Source: a virus
DNA length: 28,061 nt
IMG/VR virus record: IMGVR_UViG_3300032088_000053
Location: 1-28,061 of that record
Strand: one strand, 5' to 3'
Position 1 is the stretch's first letter, and the number at the start of each line of letters is the position of its first letter. The notes below the pieces were generated by a model. It saw nothing but the letters and a program-made list of their open reading frames with translations. It was not told the DNA's origin and did no database searches. Made by a program: the position numbers and the translations under genes. Shown one piece after another: positions 8,041-16,545 of the stretch.

Positions 8041-9482
8041 TCTTTCATCTCCTCGCCAAGCACTTCGTTGGCTATGTCAATTTTGGAACGCAGGGCCTTG
8101 ACTATCTTCTCGTCGACCGTGCCCGGCACCATAAGGTCCACGTAGGTAACAGACTTTGTCTGGCCGATTCGATGCGCGCGGTCTTCGCTCTGCAAACGTA
8201 CCTCGAGGTCAAAACTGTTACTATAATACACAACTGTATTCGCTGCTGTGAGCGTAAGTCCGTATCCGCCGGTCCTTGGGTTGCCAACAAAGAACCTGAG
8301 CTCACTGTCGGGGTCTTGGAATTCACGGACCACGCGCCTACGCTCTTCGTCATCGGTGTCACCGTAGTAAGTGCCGACAGCGTTCATGCCGTACTCTTTT
8401 GCAAGCGCAAGCTTGATGGCCTCGATGTCGTGGCGGTAGTTCGCCCAGATAATAACCTTGTCTGATGTCTCTTCGACCACGGACAAAAGTTCGTCCATTC
8501 GTTTGCTTGGAATGCTTATCTCGGTGCCGTCGTCGAGCTTCGAGTGGCCGCAGGCTATCTGATGCAGACGCATGATCTGGGTCAGGGCGTTAACGGTCGT
8601 CGTCATTCCTTTGTCGAACAGGGCCAGAGCAAGAGACGACATCTCGTCGTAGGCCTTGCGCTGCTCTTTGGTTAACTCGACCTCACGCTTGACGAAGACC
8701 TTGGGAGGCAGATCGAGGCACTCCTCTTTGGTAATGCGGTAAGCGAATTTATCAAGCTTCTCTTTAAGCTCGTCGAGCTTGCGGTAACCTACGATCTTCT
8801 TAAAGCTGTGGCTGCCCATGTGCTTCTCAACAAGAATCGCATAGCGTGCGCGGAACGAGTAAAAGCTCGGTGCGTTCAGGCATTCCTCTGACAGGAAAGC
8901 GCATTGTTGGTACAGGTCCATAGGCGAACGGGTAACCGGCGAGCCCGTCATGATCCGTCGATAAAGAGCCTGCTGCCCGACTTTCAGTACGTTCTTCGCA
9001 CGCTTGGCCGTTGGCGTTTTGATCGTAGTGCTCTCGTCGATAGACATAAAACACTTGGTATACATTGCAAAGCGCTTTGCATACTCGAAGCCCTTAGTGG
9101 TCGACAGGGCTTCCACGTTCATCACGAGAATCTTTAAATCCTCTGTAACCTCCCACAAGTTTTCAAGCTGAGCCCTCTCCGCTTTACGTGGGTTAGGGGT
9201 CCAAAGCGCCGTGCGGTGAATCACGTGGTCAGGCAAATGCTTGGGTAATTCTTCATCCACCCAGTTACGATAAACACCCTTCGGCGCTATGATAAGTGCC
9301 GAATTTATTTTGCCCACGTCATAAAGCATGGCCAGATTGTTAATGACCATGAACGATTTACCAGTACCCATGTCAGCAAAAAGCGCTGCTACAGGCCTTT
9401 TCCAGAACTGTTCTAAATATTTTTTTTGATGTGCAAACGGTTGATTTTTAAACCGATAGCGATCAATCCACAAGTTTTCCAC
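8028..9482 (-). CDS. SNF2-family (SF2) DNA helicase/translocase
   Basis: 484 residues with a full set of SNF2 motifs: FADMGTGKS (about 35-43, Walker A), APKGVYRNW (Ia), IDESTTIK (148-155, DExx box), MTGSP (178-182, motif III), GNPRTGGYGLTLTAAN (motif V) and EDRAHRIGQ (motif VI). Phage members are ATP-driven duplex translocases found near replication genes, where they may assist fork restart or recombination. The GTG start at 9482 follows AGAAAGGAG; no ATG is available at the N-terminus. Its 3' end overlaps the exonuclease start by 13 nt, so helicase and nuclease are made together. The divergent promoter region lies at 9.51-9.57 kb. Confidence 0.92.
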   Translation of the reverse strand: MENLWIDRYRFKNQPFAHQKKYLEQFWKRPVAALFADMGTGKSFMVINNLAMLYDVGKINSALIIAPKGVYRNWVDEELPKHLPDHVIHRTALWTPNPRKAERAQLENLWEVTEDLKILVMNVEALSTTKGFEYAKRFAMYTKCFMSIDESTTIKTPTAKRAKNVLKVGQQALYRRIMTGSPVTRSPMDLYQQCAFLSEECLNAPSFYSFRARYAILVEKHMGSHSFKKIVGYRKLDELKEKLDKFAYRITKEECLDLPPKVFVKREVELTKEQRKAYDEMSSLALALFDKGMTTTVNALTQIMRLHQIACGHSKLDDGTEISIPSKRMDELLSVVEETSDKVIIWANYRHDIEAIKLALAKEYGMNAVGTYYGDTDDEERRRVVREFQDPDSELRFFVGNPRTGGYGLTLTAANTVVYYSNSFDLEVRLQSEDRAHRIGQTKSVTYVDLMVPGTVDEKIVKALRSKIDIANEVLGEEMKDWLI

Positions 9483-9513
9483 AGCTTATCTCCTTTCTAG
9501 GTTTGCTTTTCGG

Positions 9514-9544
9514 TTGACACCGACTAGCTAACGCAGTGTATCAT
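9514..9544 (+). promoter_or_regulatory. Promoter for the rightward replication operon, with -35 in an inverted repeat
   Basis: A consensus -35, TTGACA (9514-9519), is followed by TGTATC at 17 nt or TATCAT at 19 nt (9539-9544). The -35 sits at the centre of the palindrome TCGGT-TGAC-ACCGA (9510-9523), an operator-like arrangement. A small hairpin, TCGCATTTGCGA (9551-9562), falls at the expected transcript start. Confidence 0.65.
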
Positions 9545-9567
9545 AGCGCCTCGCATTTGCGAAACAA
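9540..9567 (-). promoter_or_regulatory. Promoter for the leftward helicase-exonuclease operon
   Basis: On the minus strand, TTGTTT (9567-9562) and TATGAT (9545-9540) are separated by 16 nt. The -10 box overlaps the -10 of the rightward promoter, so the two promoters share DNA and probably compete. Confidence 0.6.
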
Positions 9568-9586
9568 ACCAGAAAGGAGAATGAAA

Positions 9587-9925
9587 TTGCCAAAAGTATT
9601 TGTTGTTTCTGAGACCCAGAAACATAATATTATTCCCGCAGCCGATTTCGGTGACATCGAAATTGTTCTGCCCCCTAATCAAGCGCAGGTTATTTTCTCG
9701 TCCGGTCCGACTGTACAAAGAGTCAAACGGGCGCTAGAAGATTTCTGTGACGACGACTACCTCTTGTTTATTGGTGACCCGACCGCCATTAGTATTTTAG
9801 CTGCAGTTGCTGCCGCTAAGAACTCCGGCCGGTACAAGGCGCTGAAGTGGGACAAGCAGGAGCGCCGGTACTTACCTATACAGATCGATTTATTTCCACA
9901 TAGAAGGGATAACGACGATGATTGA
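9587..9925 (+). CDS. Conserved phage hypothetical protein, TTG start
   Basis: 112 residues, (M)PKVFVVSETQKHN onward. The central DYLLFIGDPTAI motif and the ALKWDKQERRYLPIQIDL stretch match a widespread family of uncharacterised phage proteins near replication genes; no activity is known to me. Start choice: AGAAAGGAG ends at 9579. An ATG at 9581 would leave only 1 nt of spacing, whereas TTG at 9587, in the same frame, is 7 nt away as in the neighbouring genes. A further in-frame ATG at 9536 lies before the ribosome binding site and within the promoter, so it is rejected. The end overlaps the next gene by 8 nt. Confidence 0.82.
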   Translation: MPKVFVVSETQKHNIIPAADFGDIEIVLPPNQAQVIFSSGPTVQRVKRALEDFCDDDYLLFIGDPTAISILAAVAAAKNSGRYKALKWDKQERRYLPIQIDLFPHRRDNDDD

Positions 9926-10460
9926 TTTTGAAAAAGACGCAGAGGCGTTAAAGCTACAAGACGACGATATCGAAGGTATCGCGGCATTAGCAAAAAGAGC
10001 TAAAGAGTTAGAGAAAGAAGTCGAAGACCTTGAAGCGGTCACGAAGGAAAGAAAGGATCAGCTTAGAAAATTAACCGAACAGTCCATCCCTGAAGCATTA
10101 ACCCAAGTCGGCATGAAAGGTTTTGTGATGGATGACGGCAGCAGGATTGAGCTAAAGGCTTTTTACTCTGCCAGTATTTCTGCCGCACGCAGAGCCGAAG
10201 CGTTCCAGTGGTTACGCGATCACGGCATGGACGACATCATTAAGAACACTGTCAGCGTCCGATTCGGACGTGGCGAAGACGAGCTCTGTTCTCGTCTGTT
10301 AGAGATTCTTGGTACGCAAGGCTACCCTGCCGAGCAAGCTGAGAAGATAGAACCCATGACCTTGAAAGCATGGGTGAAGGAGCAGGTCGAGCGGGGCAAT
10401 GAATTCCCAACCGAACTGTTTGGCGCCTACATGGGCCAGAAAGCAATCATTAAATCTTAA
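9918..10460 (+). CDS. Conserved phage protein with N-terminal coiled coil, replication-linked
   Basis: 180 residues. Residues about 20-55 form a charged heptad-like coiled coil (KRAKELEKEVEDLEAV). A globular part follows with DGSRIELKAFYSASI and NTVSVRFGRGEDE, motifs I recall from uncharacterised phage proteins placed beside single-strand-binding and primase genes. The C-terminal helix contains AWVKEQVERG. No catalytic residues can be named. ATG at 9918 lies 8 nt after AAGGGAT and overlaps the preceding gene. By context it may be an accessory replication or recombination factor. That is inference. Confidence 0.75.
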   Translation: MIDFEKDAEALKLQDDDIEGIAALAKRAKELEKEVEDLEAVTKERKDQLRKLTEQSIPEALTQVGMKGFVMDDGSRIELKAFYSASISAARRAEAFQWLRDHGMDDIIKNTVSVRFGRGEDELCSRLLEILGTQGYPAEQAEKIEPMTLKAWVKEQVERGNEFPTELFGAYMGQKAIIKS

Positions 10461-10487
10461 AGAGAAAAGGAAAAAGGAAAAAGAGAC

Positions 10488-11267
10488 ATGGCTAAATCAG
10501 CAGAAGTAGCGGTAAAAGGTAACACAGCCGTCGCATTAGCGGTGAACTTCGAAGGTGACGCGCAGAGCGGCTTCGAGCAAATGGATCAAGACGATTTTGC
10601 TCTACCGTTCTTACGAATCCTGACAAACATGTCGCCAGAGATTGGTGAAGTCGACGGCGCAAGCCCCGGCATGATCTACAACTCAGTAACAGGCGAACTG
10701 TTCGACGGTAAGAAAGGCGTACAGGTTATCCCCTGCACGTACATTCGCCAGTATATCGAATGGGCACCACGTGGATCGGGCAGCGGTGGACCGTTGAACA
10801 TCTACCCCGCAACAAGTGACATCCTGTCCCGCACGCATCGCGAGCCGGGCGACAACAAGGATTACACAGACAGCGGAAGCTACATCGAAAACACAGCAAA
10901 TCATTACGTAATGATGCTCGACGAAGCAGGCGTTCCAAACCCTGCGCTAATCGTAATGAAGTCCACTCAGCTCAAGAAGTCACGCAAGTGGAACAGCATG
11001 ATGATGTCGGTAAAGCTCACCGGAGCTAACGGCATGTTTACTCCACCTATGTACTCACAGATTTATCGACTGACTGTCGCGTCTGAGTCTAATGACAAAG
11101 GCAAGTGGCACGGTTGGGAAATTGAGCGAGTAGGCAGCGTTGAAGATGCAGGCGTTTACGAGACTGCAAAACAATTTGCTGCAAGCATCGGTGCAGGAGA
11201 TGTAAAAGTGAAGCACCAAGATGAATCGAAGCCTAGTACAGGTGAGGAGTCACATAGTCACTTTTAA
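10488..11267 (+). CDS. Putative single-stranded DNA-binding protein
   Basis: 259 residues. The motif DFALPFLRILTNMSPEI (about 36-52) and the block GKKGVQVIPCTYIRQYIEWAPRG (about 74-97) resemble a phage family often labelled ssDNA-binding. A central stretch rich in beta-strand residues (about 130-200) would fit an OB-type fold. The C-terminal tail is polar and acidic (DESKPSTGEESHSHF), as in proteins that dock replication partners through a flexible tail, though it ends in aromatic Phe after His rather than in a run of acids. The ribosome binding site is a purine-rich run (AAGGAAAAAGAGAC). Position just before the primase supports the role. Family assignment is from memory of the motif, not from a search. 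Confidence 0.62.
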   Translation: MAKSAEVAVKGNTAVALAVNFEGDAQSGFEQMDQDDFALPFLRILTNMSPEIGEVDGASPGMIYNSVTGELFDGKKGVQVIPCTYIRQYIEWAPRGSGSGGPLNIYPATSDILSRTHREPGDNKDYTDSGSYIENTANHYVMMLDEAGVPNPALIVMKSTQLKKSRKWNSMMMSVKLTGANGMFTPPMYSQIYRLTVASESNDKGKWHGWEIERVGSVEDAGVYETAKQFAASIGAGDVKVKHQDESKPSTGEESHSHF

Positions 11268-11274
11268 GTCTGAC

Positions 11275-11300
11275 GCCGGAGGGTAAAACCTCCGGCCTTT
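11275..11300 (+). terminator. Hairpin between SSB-like and primase genes (attenuator or weak terminator)
   Basis: A perfect 8-bp GC-rich stem, GCCGGAGG (11275-11282) and CCTCCGGC (11289-11296), with loop GTAAAA, is followed by only CTTT. The short U-run suggests partial termination. This would lower primase, helicase and polymerase levels relative to the abundant binding protein upstream. Confidence 0.7.
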
Positions 11301-11314
11301 ACCGAGAAAGAAGA

Positions 11315-12844
11315 ATGGAAAAGCTAGATAAATTCATGGCCATCTTCGAGGGTTTGCACTGCGCCTACGGCACCTATCGAATCTCAGGTGAGCCAAACGA
11401 GAAAGGCAAGAGTACTGGTCAGGCGCTCGTGGTACGCAAGCCGCCGACCAAGGACCTGTGGCAACGCCACTTTGACGGGATAGATCCGTCACTCGGAATC
11501 ATTCCAATACGCGCCGACAATAGCTGTACGTGGGGCGCTATAGACATTGACCAGTACCCGCTAGACCTACAGGCGCTGATCGAGAAAATTAAAAAGCTTG
11601 GGCTACCGCTCGTGACGTTTCGTAGTAAGTCGGGTGGCGCGCACGTCTACTGTTTCACAAAGACCCCTGTGCCTGCAGGAGATATGCAAAAGTATCTGAC
11701 TGCATGCGGTGGCCTGCTCGGTGAAGCAGGGCGTGAGATATTTCCTAAGCAATCTGAAATCCTAGTCGAGCGTGGTGACACCGGCAACTACCTTAACCTG
11801 CCTTATTTCGGCGGAGAGAAAAGCCTGCGCTATGCGCTTAAGGAAGACGGTAACAGCGCGACGCTAGATGAGTTCTTCGCCATCTACGAGGCCAACGTGC
11901 AAGACGCTTTGGTTATGCCTAAGCCTCCCGAGAAACCAGACACGCCCGTAAAGGACGGACCGCCATGTCTGCAGGCACTCTGCTCGCAGGGCTTTCCTGA
12001 AGGCTCACGGAACAATGGCATGTTCTCTGTCGGCATCTACCTTAAGAAAGCTTTCCCTGTTGGGTGGGAAGACAAGCTGATGGAGTACAACCATAAGTAC
12101 TTTAATCCGCCTCTCGGCCTGCAGGAAATTGCGCTGATACAGAAGCAGCTCGATAAAAAAGAATACCGCTATAAATGCAAAGACGATCCTATAAAATCAT
12201 TCTGTAACCCCTCTCTGTGCAGGCAACGCAAGCATGGCATTGGCGGTGATGGACCAGACAGCCCGCAGCTCACGTCACTGAGTAAGTACGCAAGCGAACC
12301 GCCACTGTGGTTCCTTGACGTAAACGGCAAGCGCATCGAGCTCGAGACAGAAAGCCTGTTCAATCAAATGTTTTTCCAGAAGGCCTGCATGGAGCGGCTG
12401 AACGTCCTGCCGCCAACAATCAAAAAGCCTGACTGGGAGCAGCTTGTAAATGAACTGCTAGGTGAGATGGTTGAGTTGCAGGCCATCACCGAGGCAAGCG
12501 AAGACACCACAATCACCGGCAGGTTCGCTGACCTTGTTGAAGAATTCACGACCCACCTGCAGCAGGCAATGGACCGTGACGAGATTCTCATGGGCCGTGT
12601 CTGGACCGATGAAGAGAACGGCGTTTGTTATCTACGGATCAAGGACCTCGAAGCACACCTGAAGCGCAATAACTTTGGCACGCTGTCCGCGCCTAAGATG
12701 GCGCAGCGGTTACGTGAGCTCGGCGGTGAGCCAAGCGTCATAAAGCTTAAGGGTCGCACGGCTCGAGTGTGGAAGCTGCCTGTGTTTGATAAGCAGGATG
12801 CTCCATTCGATACGCCTACCAACAATGACTCGGTGCCGTTCTAA
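11315..12844 (+). CDS. Archaeo-eukaryotic-type primase (TOTE-like AEP domain) with C-terminal winged-helix-like part
   Basis: 509 residues. The N-terminal 200 show the AEP order typical of the TOTE-primase subfamily: LWQRHFDGIDPSLGIIPI (48-65), WGAIDID (73-79, metal-binding DxD at 77/79), FRSKSGGAHVYCF (102-114), IFPKQ (142-146) and GNYLNLPYF (157-165). A poorly conserved middle contains several Cys (about 270-300). The last 70 residues (LRIKDLEAHLKRNNFG to ARVWKLP) look like a DNA-binding winged helix. It should make primers for the polymerase encoded two genes downstream. The ATG at 11315 has a purine-rich but weak Shine-Dalgarno (GAGAAAGAAG). The stop overlaps the helicase start (TAATG). 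Confidence 0.87.
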   Translation: MEKLDKFMAIFEGLHCAYGTYRISGEPNEKGKSTGQALVVRKPPTKDLWQRHFDGIDPSLGIIPIRADNSCTWGAIDIDQYPLDLQALIEKIKKLGLPLVTFRSKSGGAHVYCFTKTPVPAGDMQKYLTACGGLLGEAGREIFPKQSEILVERGDTGNYLNLPYFGGEKSLRYALKEDGNSATLDEFFAIYEANVQDALVMPKPPEKPDTPVKDGPPCLQALCSQGFPEGSRNNGMFSVGIYLKKAFPVGWEDKLMEYNHKYFNPPLGLQEIALIQKQLDKKEYRYKCKDDPIKSFCNPSLCRQRKHGIGGDGPDSPQLTSLSKYASEPPLWFLDVNGKRIELETESLFNQMFFQKACMERLNVLPPTIKKPDWEQLVNELLGEMVELQAITEASEDTTITGRFADLVEEFTTHLQQAMDRDEILMGRVWTDEENGVCYLRIKDLEAHLKRNNFGTLSAPKMAQRLRELGGEPSVIKLKGRTARVWKLPVFDKQDAPFDTPTNNDSVPF

Positions 12845-14340
12845 TGATGACTAAGGTGTTCGGCCCGCCGGGTTCGGGTAAAACTACGTTCCTTCTTAAC
12901 GTCGTTGAGAAGGAGCTCGCCGACAATACGCTATCGAGCCAGATAGGTTACTTTTCGTTTACTCGCAAGGCAGCAGGTGAGGCCCGTGATAGAGCGATCC
13001 AGAAGTTCCCTAGCCTGAACGCCGAGACTGACTTCCCGTGGTTTCGCACGCTACATAGTCTTGCCTATCATTGCCTCGGAGCAGGGGCCAAGGATCTGAT
13101 GTCTGCAGAGGATTACGCGACGTTCGCAAAGGAAACTGGTCTCGAGGTATCAACCTCGCTAGAGGGCGACGAGTATATCGTGCGCGCCGACAACGCAATT
13201 CTGAACGAGATAAACATCGCACGCATTCGAGGCATAGACCTGCGGACACATTACAACCGCAGCAACATGGACATCGAATGGTTCTATTTTGAGTTTGTCG
13301 AGCGCGCCTACCGCAAGTTTAAAGCGGCGCACATGCTGATGGATTTTACGGACCTGCTCGAGAGACTGATAGAGCAGGACGAACGCCTGCCCTCACTCGA
13401 GGTACTAATTGTCGACGAGGCGCAAGACCTATCACGCCTGCAATGGAAACTGGTTATGGCATTGGCAGAGAAGGCGGACCGCACGTTTGTCGCAGGAGAT
13501 GATGACCAAGCGGTATACACGTGGTCCGGTGCTGACGTAGAAAGCTTCCTGTCCTGTGAGGGTGAGGTAAAGATTCTTGAGCAGTCCTATCGCGTACCGG
13601 CTAAGGTCCACTTCCTTGCAAACTCTATCGTGAAGCGAATCCAGAACAGGCAGGAGAAAATCTGGGCGCCACGACAAGAGCAGGGCGAGATAAATTACTA
13701 CAACCAATTCGAGCAGGTGGATATCAGCAAGGGCGAATGGTTAATCATGGCGTCCACGAACTACATGCTTAACGAGCTGCACAACTGGATCAAAAGCCAA
13801 GGCCTTCTCTTCGAGCGTAATGGACAACGGAGCATTGCCGATTCGGTGGTGACCTCTGTCATTGGTTGGGAACGGTTACGTAAGGGCCAGTCGATTGGCT
13901 ACGACGTGCTGCGACAAGTCTATAAGAACTTGCCTGCTTCCTCGATAAAGCGCGGGTTTAAATCGCTAAGGCATGCGGACCCCGAGGCTATGTATGACAT
14001 GGCCGAGCTAAAAGCTAACCAAGGGTTACTGACCGATGCAATCTGGCACGAAGCCCTGACCAAGATAGGCGAAGACAAACGCGACTACCTAATCGCTGTG
14101 CTGAGGCGTGGTGCGAAGCTAGGCGTTAAGCCTGCGATACAACTGTCCACGATCCACGGAGCTAAGGGCGGAGAGGCGGACAATGTTTTATTGCTCACGG
14201 ACCTGAGCCCTAAGTTTGCAAAAGATTATGCGAAGAACGCCGATGACATTAATCGACTGCTCTATGTGGGCGTCACGCGCACAAGGCAATCCCTGCACAT
14301 TGTGCTTCCAAAGAATGAAGAAAGAGGATTTAGATTTTGA
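12844..14340 (+). CDS. UvrD/Rep-like superfamily 1 DNA helicase
   Basis: 498 residues with all SF1 motifs: GPPGSGKTTF (7-16, Walker A), FRTLHSLAYHCLG (67-79, Ia), LIVDEAQDLSRLQW (188-201, II), VAGDDDQAVYTWSGAD (216-231, III), LEQSYRVPAKVHFLAN (IV), LSTIHGAKGGEADNVLL (V) and LYVGVTRTRQSLHIV (VI). It is short for UvrD (about 700 residues) and lacks large 1B/2B insertions. It is likely the replicative or fork-opening helicase, because no DnaB-type helicase occurs in the window. The start forms TAATG with the primase stop. The end overlaps the polymerase start by 4 nt. Confidence 0.93.
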   Translation: MMTKVFGPPGSGKTTFLLNVVEKELADNTLSSQIGYFSFTRKAAGEARDRAIQKFPSLNAETDFPWFRTLHSLAYHCLGAGAKDLMSAEDYATFAKETGLEVSTSLEGDEYIVRADNAILNEINIARIRGIDLRTHYNRSNMDIEWFYFEFVERAYRKFKAAHMLMDFTDLLERLIEQDERLPSLEVLIVDEAQDLSRLQWKLVMALAEKADRTFVAGDDDQAVYTWSGADVESFLSCEGEVKILEQSYRVPAKVHFLANSIVKRIQNRQEKIWAPRQEQGEINYYNQFEQVDISKGEWLIMASTNYMLNELHNWIKSQGLLFERNGQRSIADSVVTSVIGWERLRKGQSIGYDVLRQVYKNLPASSIKRGFKSLRHADPEAMYDMAELKANQGLLTDAIWHEALTKIGEDKRDYLIAVLRRGAKLGVKPAIQLSTIHGAKGGEADNVLLLTDLSPKFAKDYAKNADDINRLLYVGVTRTRQSLHIVLPKNEERGFRF

Positions 14341-16175
14341 GCGAATGGACCCCACCACAACATTTTCCTGACCTGTCGGAAGCAAAAGAGATTGCCATCG
14401 ACCTCGAGACCTGCGATCCAAACATGGAGAAGTTCGGGCCCGGTTGGCCACGCAACGACGGGTTTATCGTCGGCTACGCCGTCGCAGTAGACGGGTGGTG
14501 CGGCTACTACCCTATCGCACATGGCGGTGGCGGCAACCTCGATAAAAGAATGGTCGAGGCATGGATCACGGACATTCTAAAACTGCCCTGCCCGAAGGTG
14601 ATGCATAACGCAGCATACGACTTGGGTTGGCTACTGGCGTCAGGGTTCGAGGTTCAAGGAACAATTATCGACACGATGATTGCTGCAGGCCTAGTCGACG
14701 AGAACCGATACAGCTACGCACTAAACTCTCTGGGTTTCGATATGCTCAAAGAGATTAAGTCAGAGGAGCAGCTCAAGAAGGCGGCTGCAGATTTTGGCGT
14801 GCACCCAAAGAAAGAGCTCTGGAAACTTCCGGCGCATTTTGTTGGCGCCTACGGCGAACAGGATGCGGCACTTACGCTGAAGCTCTGGCATCACCTCGAG
14901 ACCCTGCTAAGGCAAGAAGAGGTCGAGTCCATCTTCCAATTGGAAACTGAGATACTGCCTGTGCTAGTGGGTATGACGCATAAAGGCATTCGCTTTGATA
15001 GGGAAAAAGCAATAGAGCTCACCGAAGAGCTCAAGAAGAAAGAGAAAAAGATGATTGCCTTTATCCGCAAGGAGGCGGGCGTCCCTGTCGACATGTGGGC
15101 AGCGGCAAGCATTGCCAAGGCCTTTGATAAGCTGAACATTGGCTACCCGAAGACAGACAAGGGCGCGCCAAGTTTTACTAAGTCCTTCCTCGAGGGATGC
15201 GAGCACCCGATTGCCAAGGCCATCGTTGAGGTGCGCGAGATAAACAAGACGCACAACACTTTCCTGCAGCCGTACCTCGATGCAAGCGAGGCCACCGGGC
15301 GAATCCATTCGCACATTAACCAGTTGCGCGGTGAGGGCGGCGGCACGGTCACCGGCCGACTGTCCATGAACCAACCGAACCTGCAGCAAGTGCCTGCACG
15401 CCACCCAGTTATCGGTCCAATGGTCCGAGGTTTGTTCTTGCCTGAGGAAGGCGAGCTCTGGGCGGCCAACGACTTCTCGAGTCAGGAGCCCCGCCTACTG
15501 GTTCACTATGCGAGCCTGTTGAAACTGGATGGCGCCGGTAAGATGGCTGAGGCTTATCAAGAGGACCCCGGCACTGACTTCCACCAAATGGTCGCCGACC
15601 TTGCAGGCATTGATCGTAAGCAGGCCAAAACTATCGGGCTCGGTTTGATCTACGGCATGGGCGTTAAGAAGCTCGCGGTAGAGCTCGACATGCACGACGA
15701 CGAAGCGAAGGAGTTGATTCAGACGTTCCACGCCAAGGTCCCGTTCCTGAAGTCAACAATCCACGCGGTGCAGAAGCGCATTGAGTACCCTGCCTCCGGC
15801 GGATCGATCAGAACATTGCTCGGCCGCAAGTGTCGCTTTCCTTTGTGGGAACCAATGGCGTGGGGAATCAACAAAGCGCTGCCCTACGAAGAGGCCGCTG
15901 CAAAGTACGGCACGCGAATCAAACGCGCCATGACCTACAAGGGTACCAACAAACTAATCCAAGGAAGCGCAGCGGACCAGTGTAAGAGCGCCATGCTTGC
16001 CCTACACAAGGCAGGGTTCAACATCATGCTGCAGGTGCATGATGAGATAGCCCTCTCTGTAAAAAGCCGTGAAGAGGCTGAGGGGGCCGCTAAGATCATG
16101 CGCGAAGCGGTAGAGCTCGCCGTGCCAAGCAAGGTAGACGTTGAGGTTGGGCCCAATTGGGGCGAATCAAAGTAG
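14337..16175 (+). CDS. polA: Family A DNA polymerase with 3'-5' exonuclease domain
   Basis: 612 residues without a 5'-nuclease domain. The exonuclease motifs are AIDLET (20-25, D22/E24), HNAAYD (90-95) and YGEQD (172-176). Polymerase motifs are TGRLSMNQPNLQQVP (339-353), motif A NDFSSQE (378-384, D379), motif B RKQAKTIGLGLIYG (427-440) and motif C QVHDE (566-570). Position 435, equivalent to E. coli Phe762, is Leu. Leu there is common in marine viral polymerases and has been proposed to go with slower or temperate replication. The TTG start at 14337 overlaps the helicase stop (TTGA). The next Met, at residue 30, would remove exonuclease motif I, so TTG is required. Confidence 0.95.
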   Translation: MSEWTPPQHFPDLSEAKEIAIDLETCDPNMEKFGPGWPRNDGFIVGYAVAVDGWCGYYPIAHGGGGNLDKRMVEAWITDILKLPCPKVMHNAAYDLGWLLASGFEVQGTIIDTMIAAGLVDENRYSYALNSLGFDMLKEIKSEEQLKKAAADFGVHPKKELWKLPAHFVGAYGEQDAALTLKLWHHLETLLRQEEVESIFQLETEILPVLVGMTHKGIRFDREKAIELTEELKKKEKKMIAFIRKEAGVPVDMWAAASIAKAFDKLNIGYPKTDKGAPSFTKSFLEGCEHPIAKAIVEVREINKTHNTFLQPYLDASEATGRIHSHINQLRGEGGGTVTGRLSMNQPNLQQVPARHPVIGPMVRGLFLPEEGELWAANDFSSQEPRLLVHYASLLKLDGAGKMAEAYQEDPGTDFHQMVADLAGIDRKQAKTIGLGLIYGMGVKKLAVELDMHDDEAKELIQTFHAKVPFLKSTIHAVQKRIEYPASGGSIRTLLGRKCRFPLWEPMAWGINKALPYEEAAAKYGTRIKRAMTYKGTNKLIQGSAADQCKSAMLALHKAGFNIMLQVHDEIALSVKSREEAEGAAKIMREAVELAVPSKVDVEVGPNWGESK

Positions 16176-16230
16176 CAGCGTATATTAGAATACTGTAAGC
16201 TTCATATACCAAACCAGAAAGGAGAAGACT

Positions 16231-16545
16231 ATGCCAACAGGTGTGTACGTGCGACGACGTGTCCACAAGAATCGAAAGAGAAGACCAAAGGGTTACGTGC
16301 CCCCTCCCTCGCCGTCTAAGCGAGAAACTCCGTGGGCTAACCTATGCGTGCGGGCAGAGCATTACGCGATGCTGCGCGAGTTAGGAGAGTTCTACGAGGC
16401 GCCCCTGAGCAAGATCGCAGGCTCGTTGATCACGCGCCATTTCATTGAGCTGTTGAGAGACAGTGACCCCGTCAAAGCCCATGCACTCGAGCAGGAATAC
16501 AAAAATGAAAAATACAGTAAGCAGCTCCTTGACCTTGCCGGTTGA
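16231..16545 (+). CDS. Putative ribbon-helix-helix DNA-binding protein
   Basis: 104 residues. The first 30 are very basic (RRRVHKNRKRRPKG) and probably disordered. Residues 36-76 follow the CopG/Arc pattern: a short strand (ANLCVRAEHY), helix 1 (AMLRELGEFY), a turn, then helix 2 (LSKIAGSLITRHFIELL). No search was possible, so this is pattern-based. ATG at 16231 follows AGAAAGGAGAAGACT at ideal spacing. It opens the small-gene island, so it could regulate the repeated promoters downstream; that is speculation. Its 3' end overlaps the next gene by 41 nt. Confidence 0.68.
   Translation: MPTGVYVRRRVHKNRKRRPKGYVPPPSPSKRETPWANLCVRAEHYAMLRELGEFYEAPLSKIAGSLITRHFIELLRDSDPVKAHALEQEYKNEKYSKQLLDLAG

Noticed and set aside
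11315-14340. A complete TOTE conflict system
   Set aside because: The primase domain resembles the TOTE type and a helicase follows, but no partner restriction endonuclease or other TOTE components are fused or adjacent. The polymerase neighbour indicates replication.
16157-16186. Promoter TTGGGG-N18-TATATT before the RHH gene
   Set aside because: The -35 is poor and lies inside the polymerase gene; alternative -10 boxes (TAGAAT) fit no better, so it is not listed as a feature.
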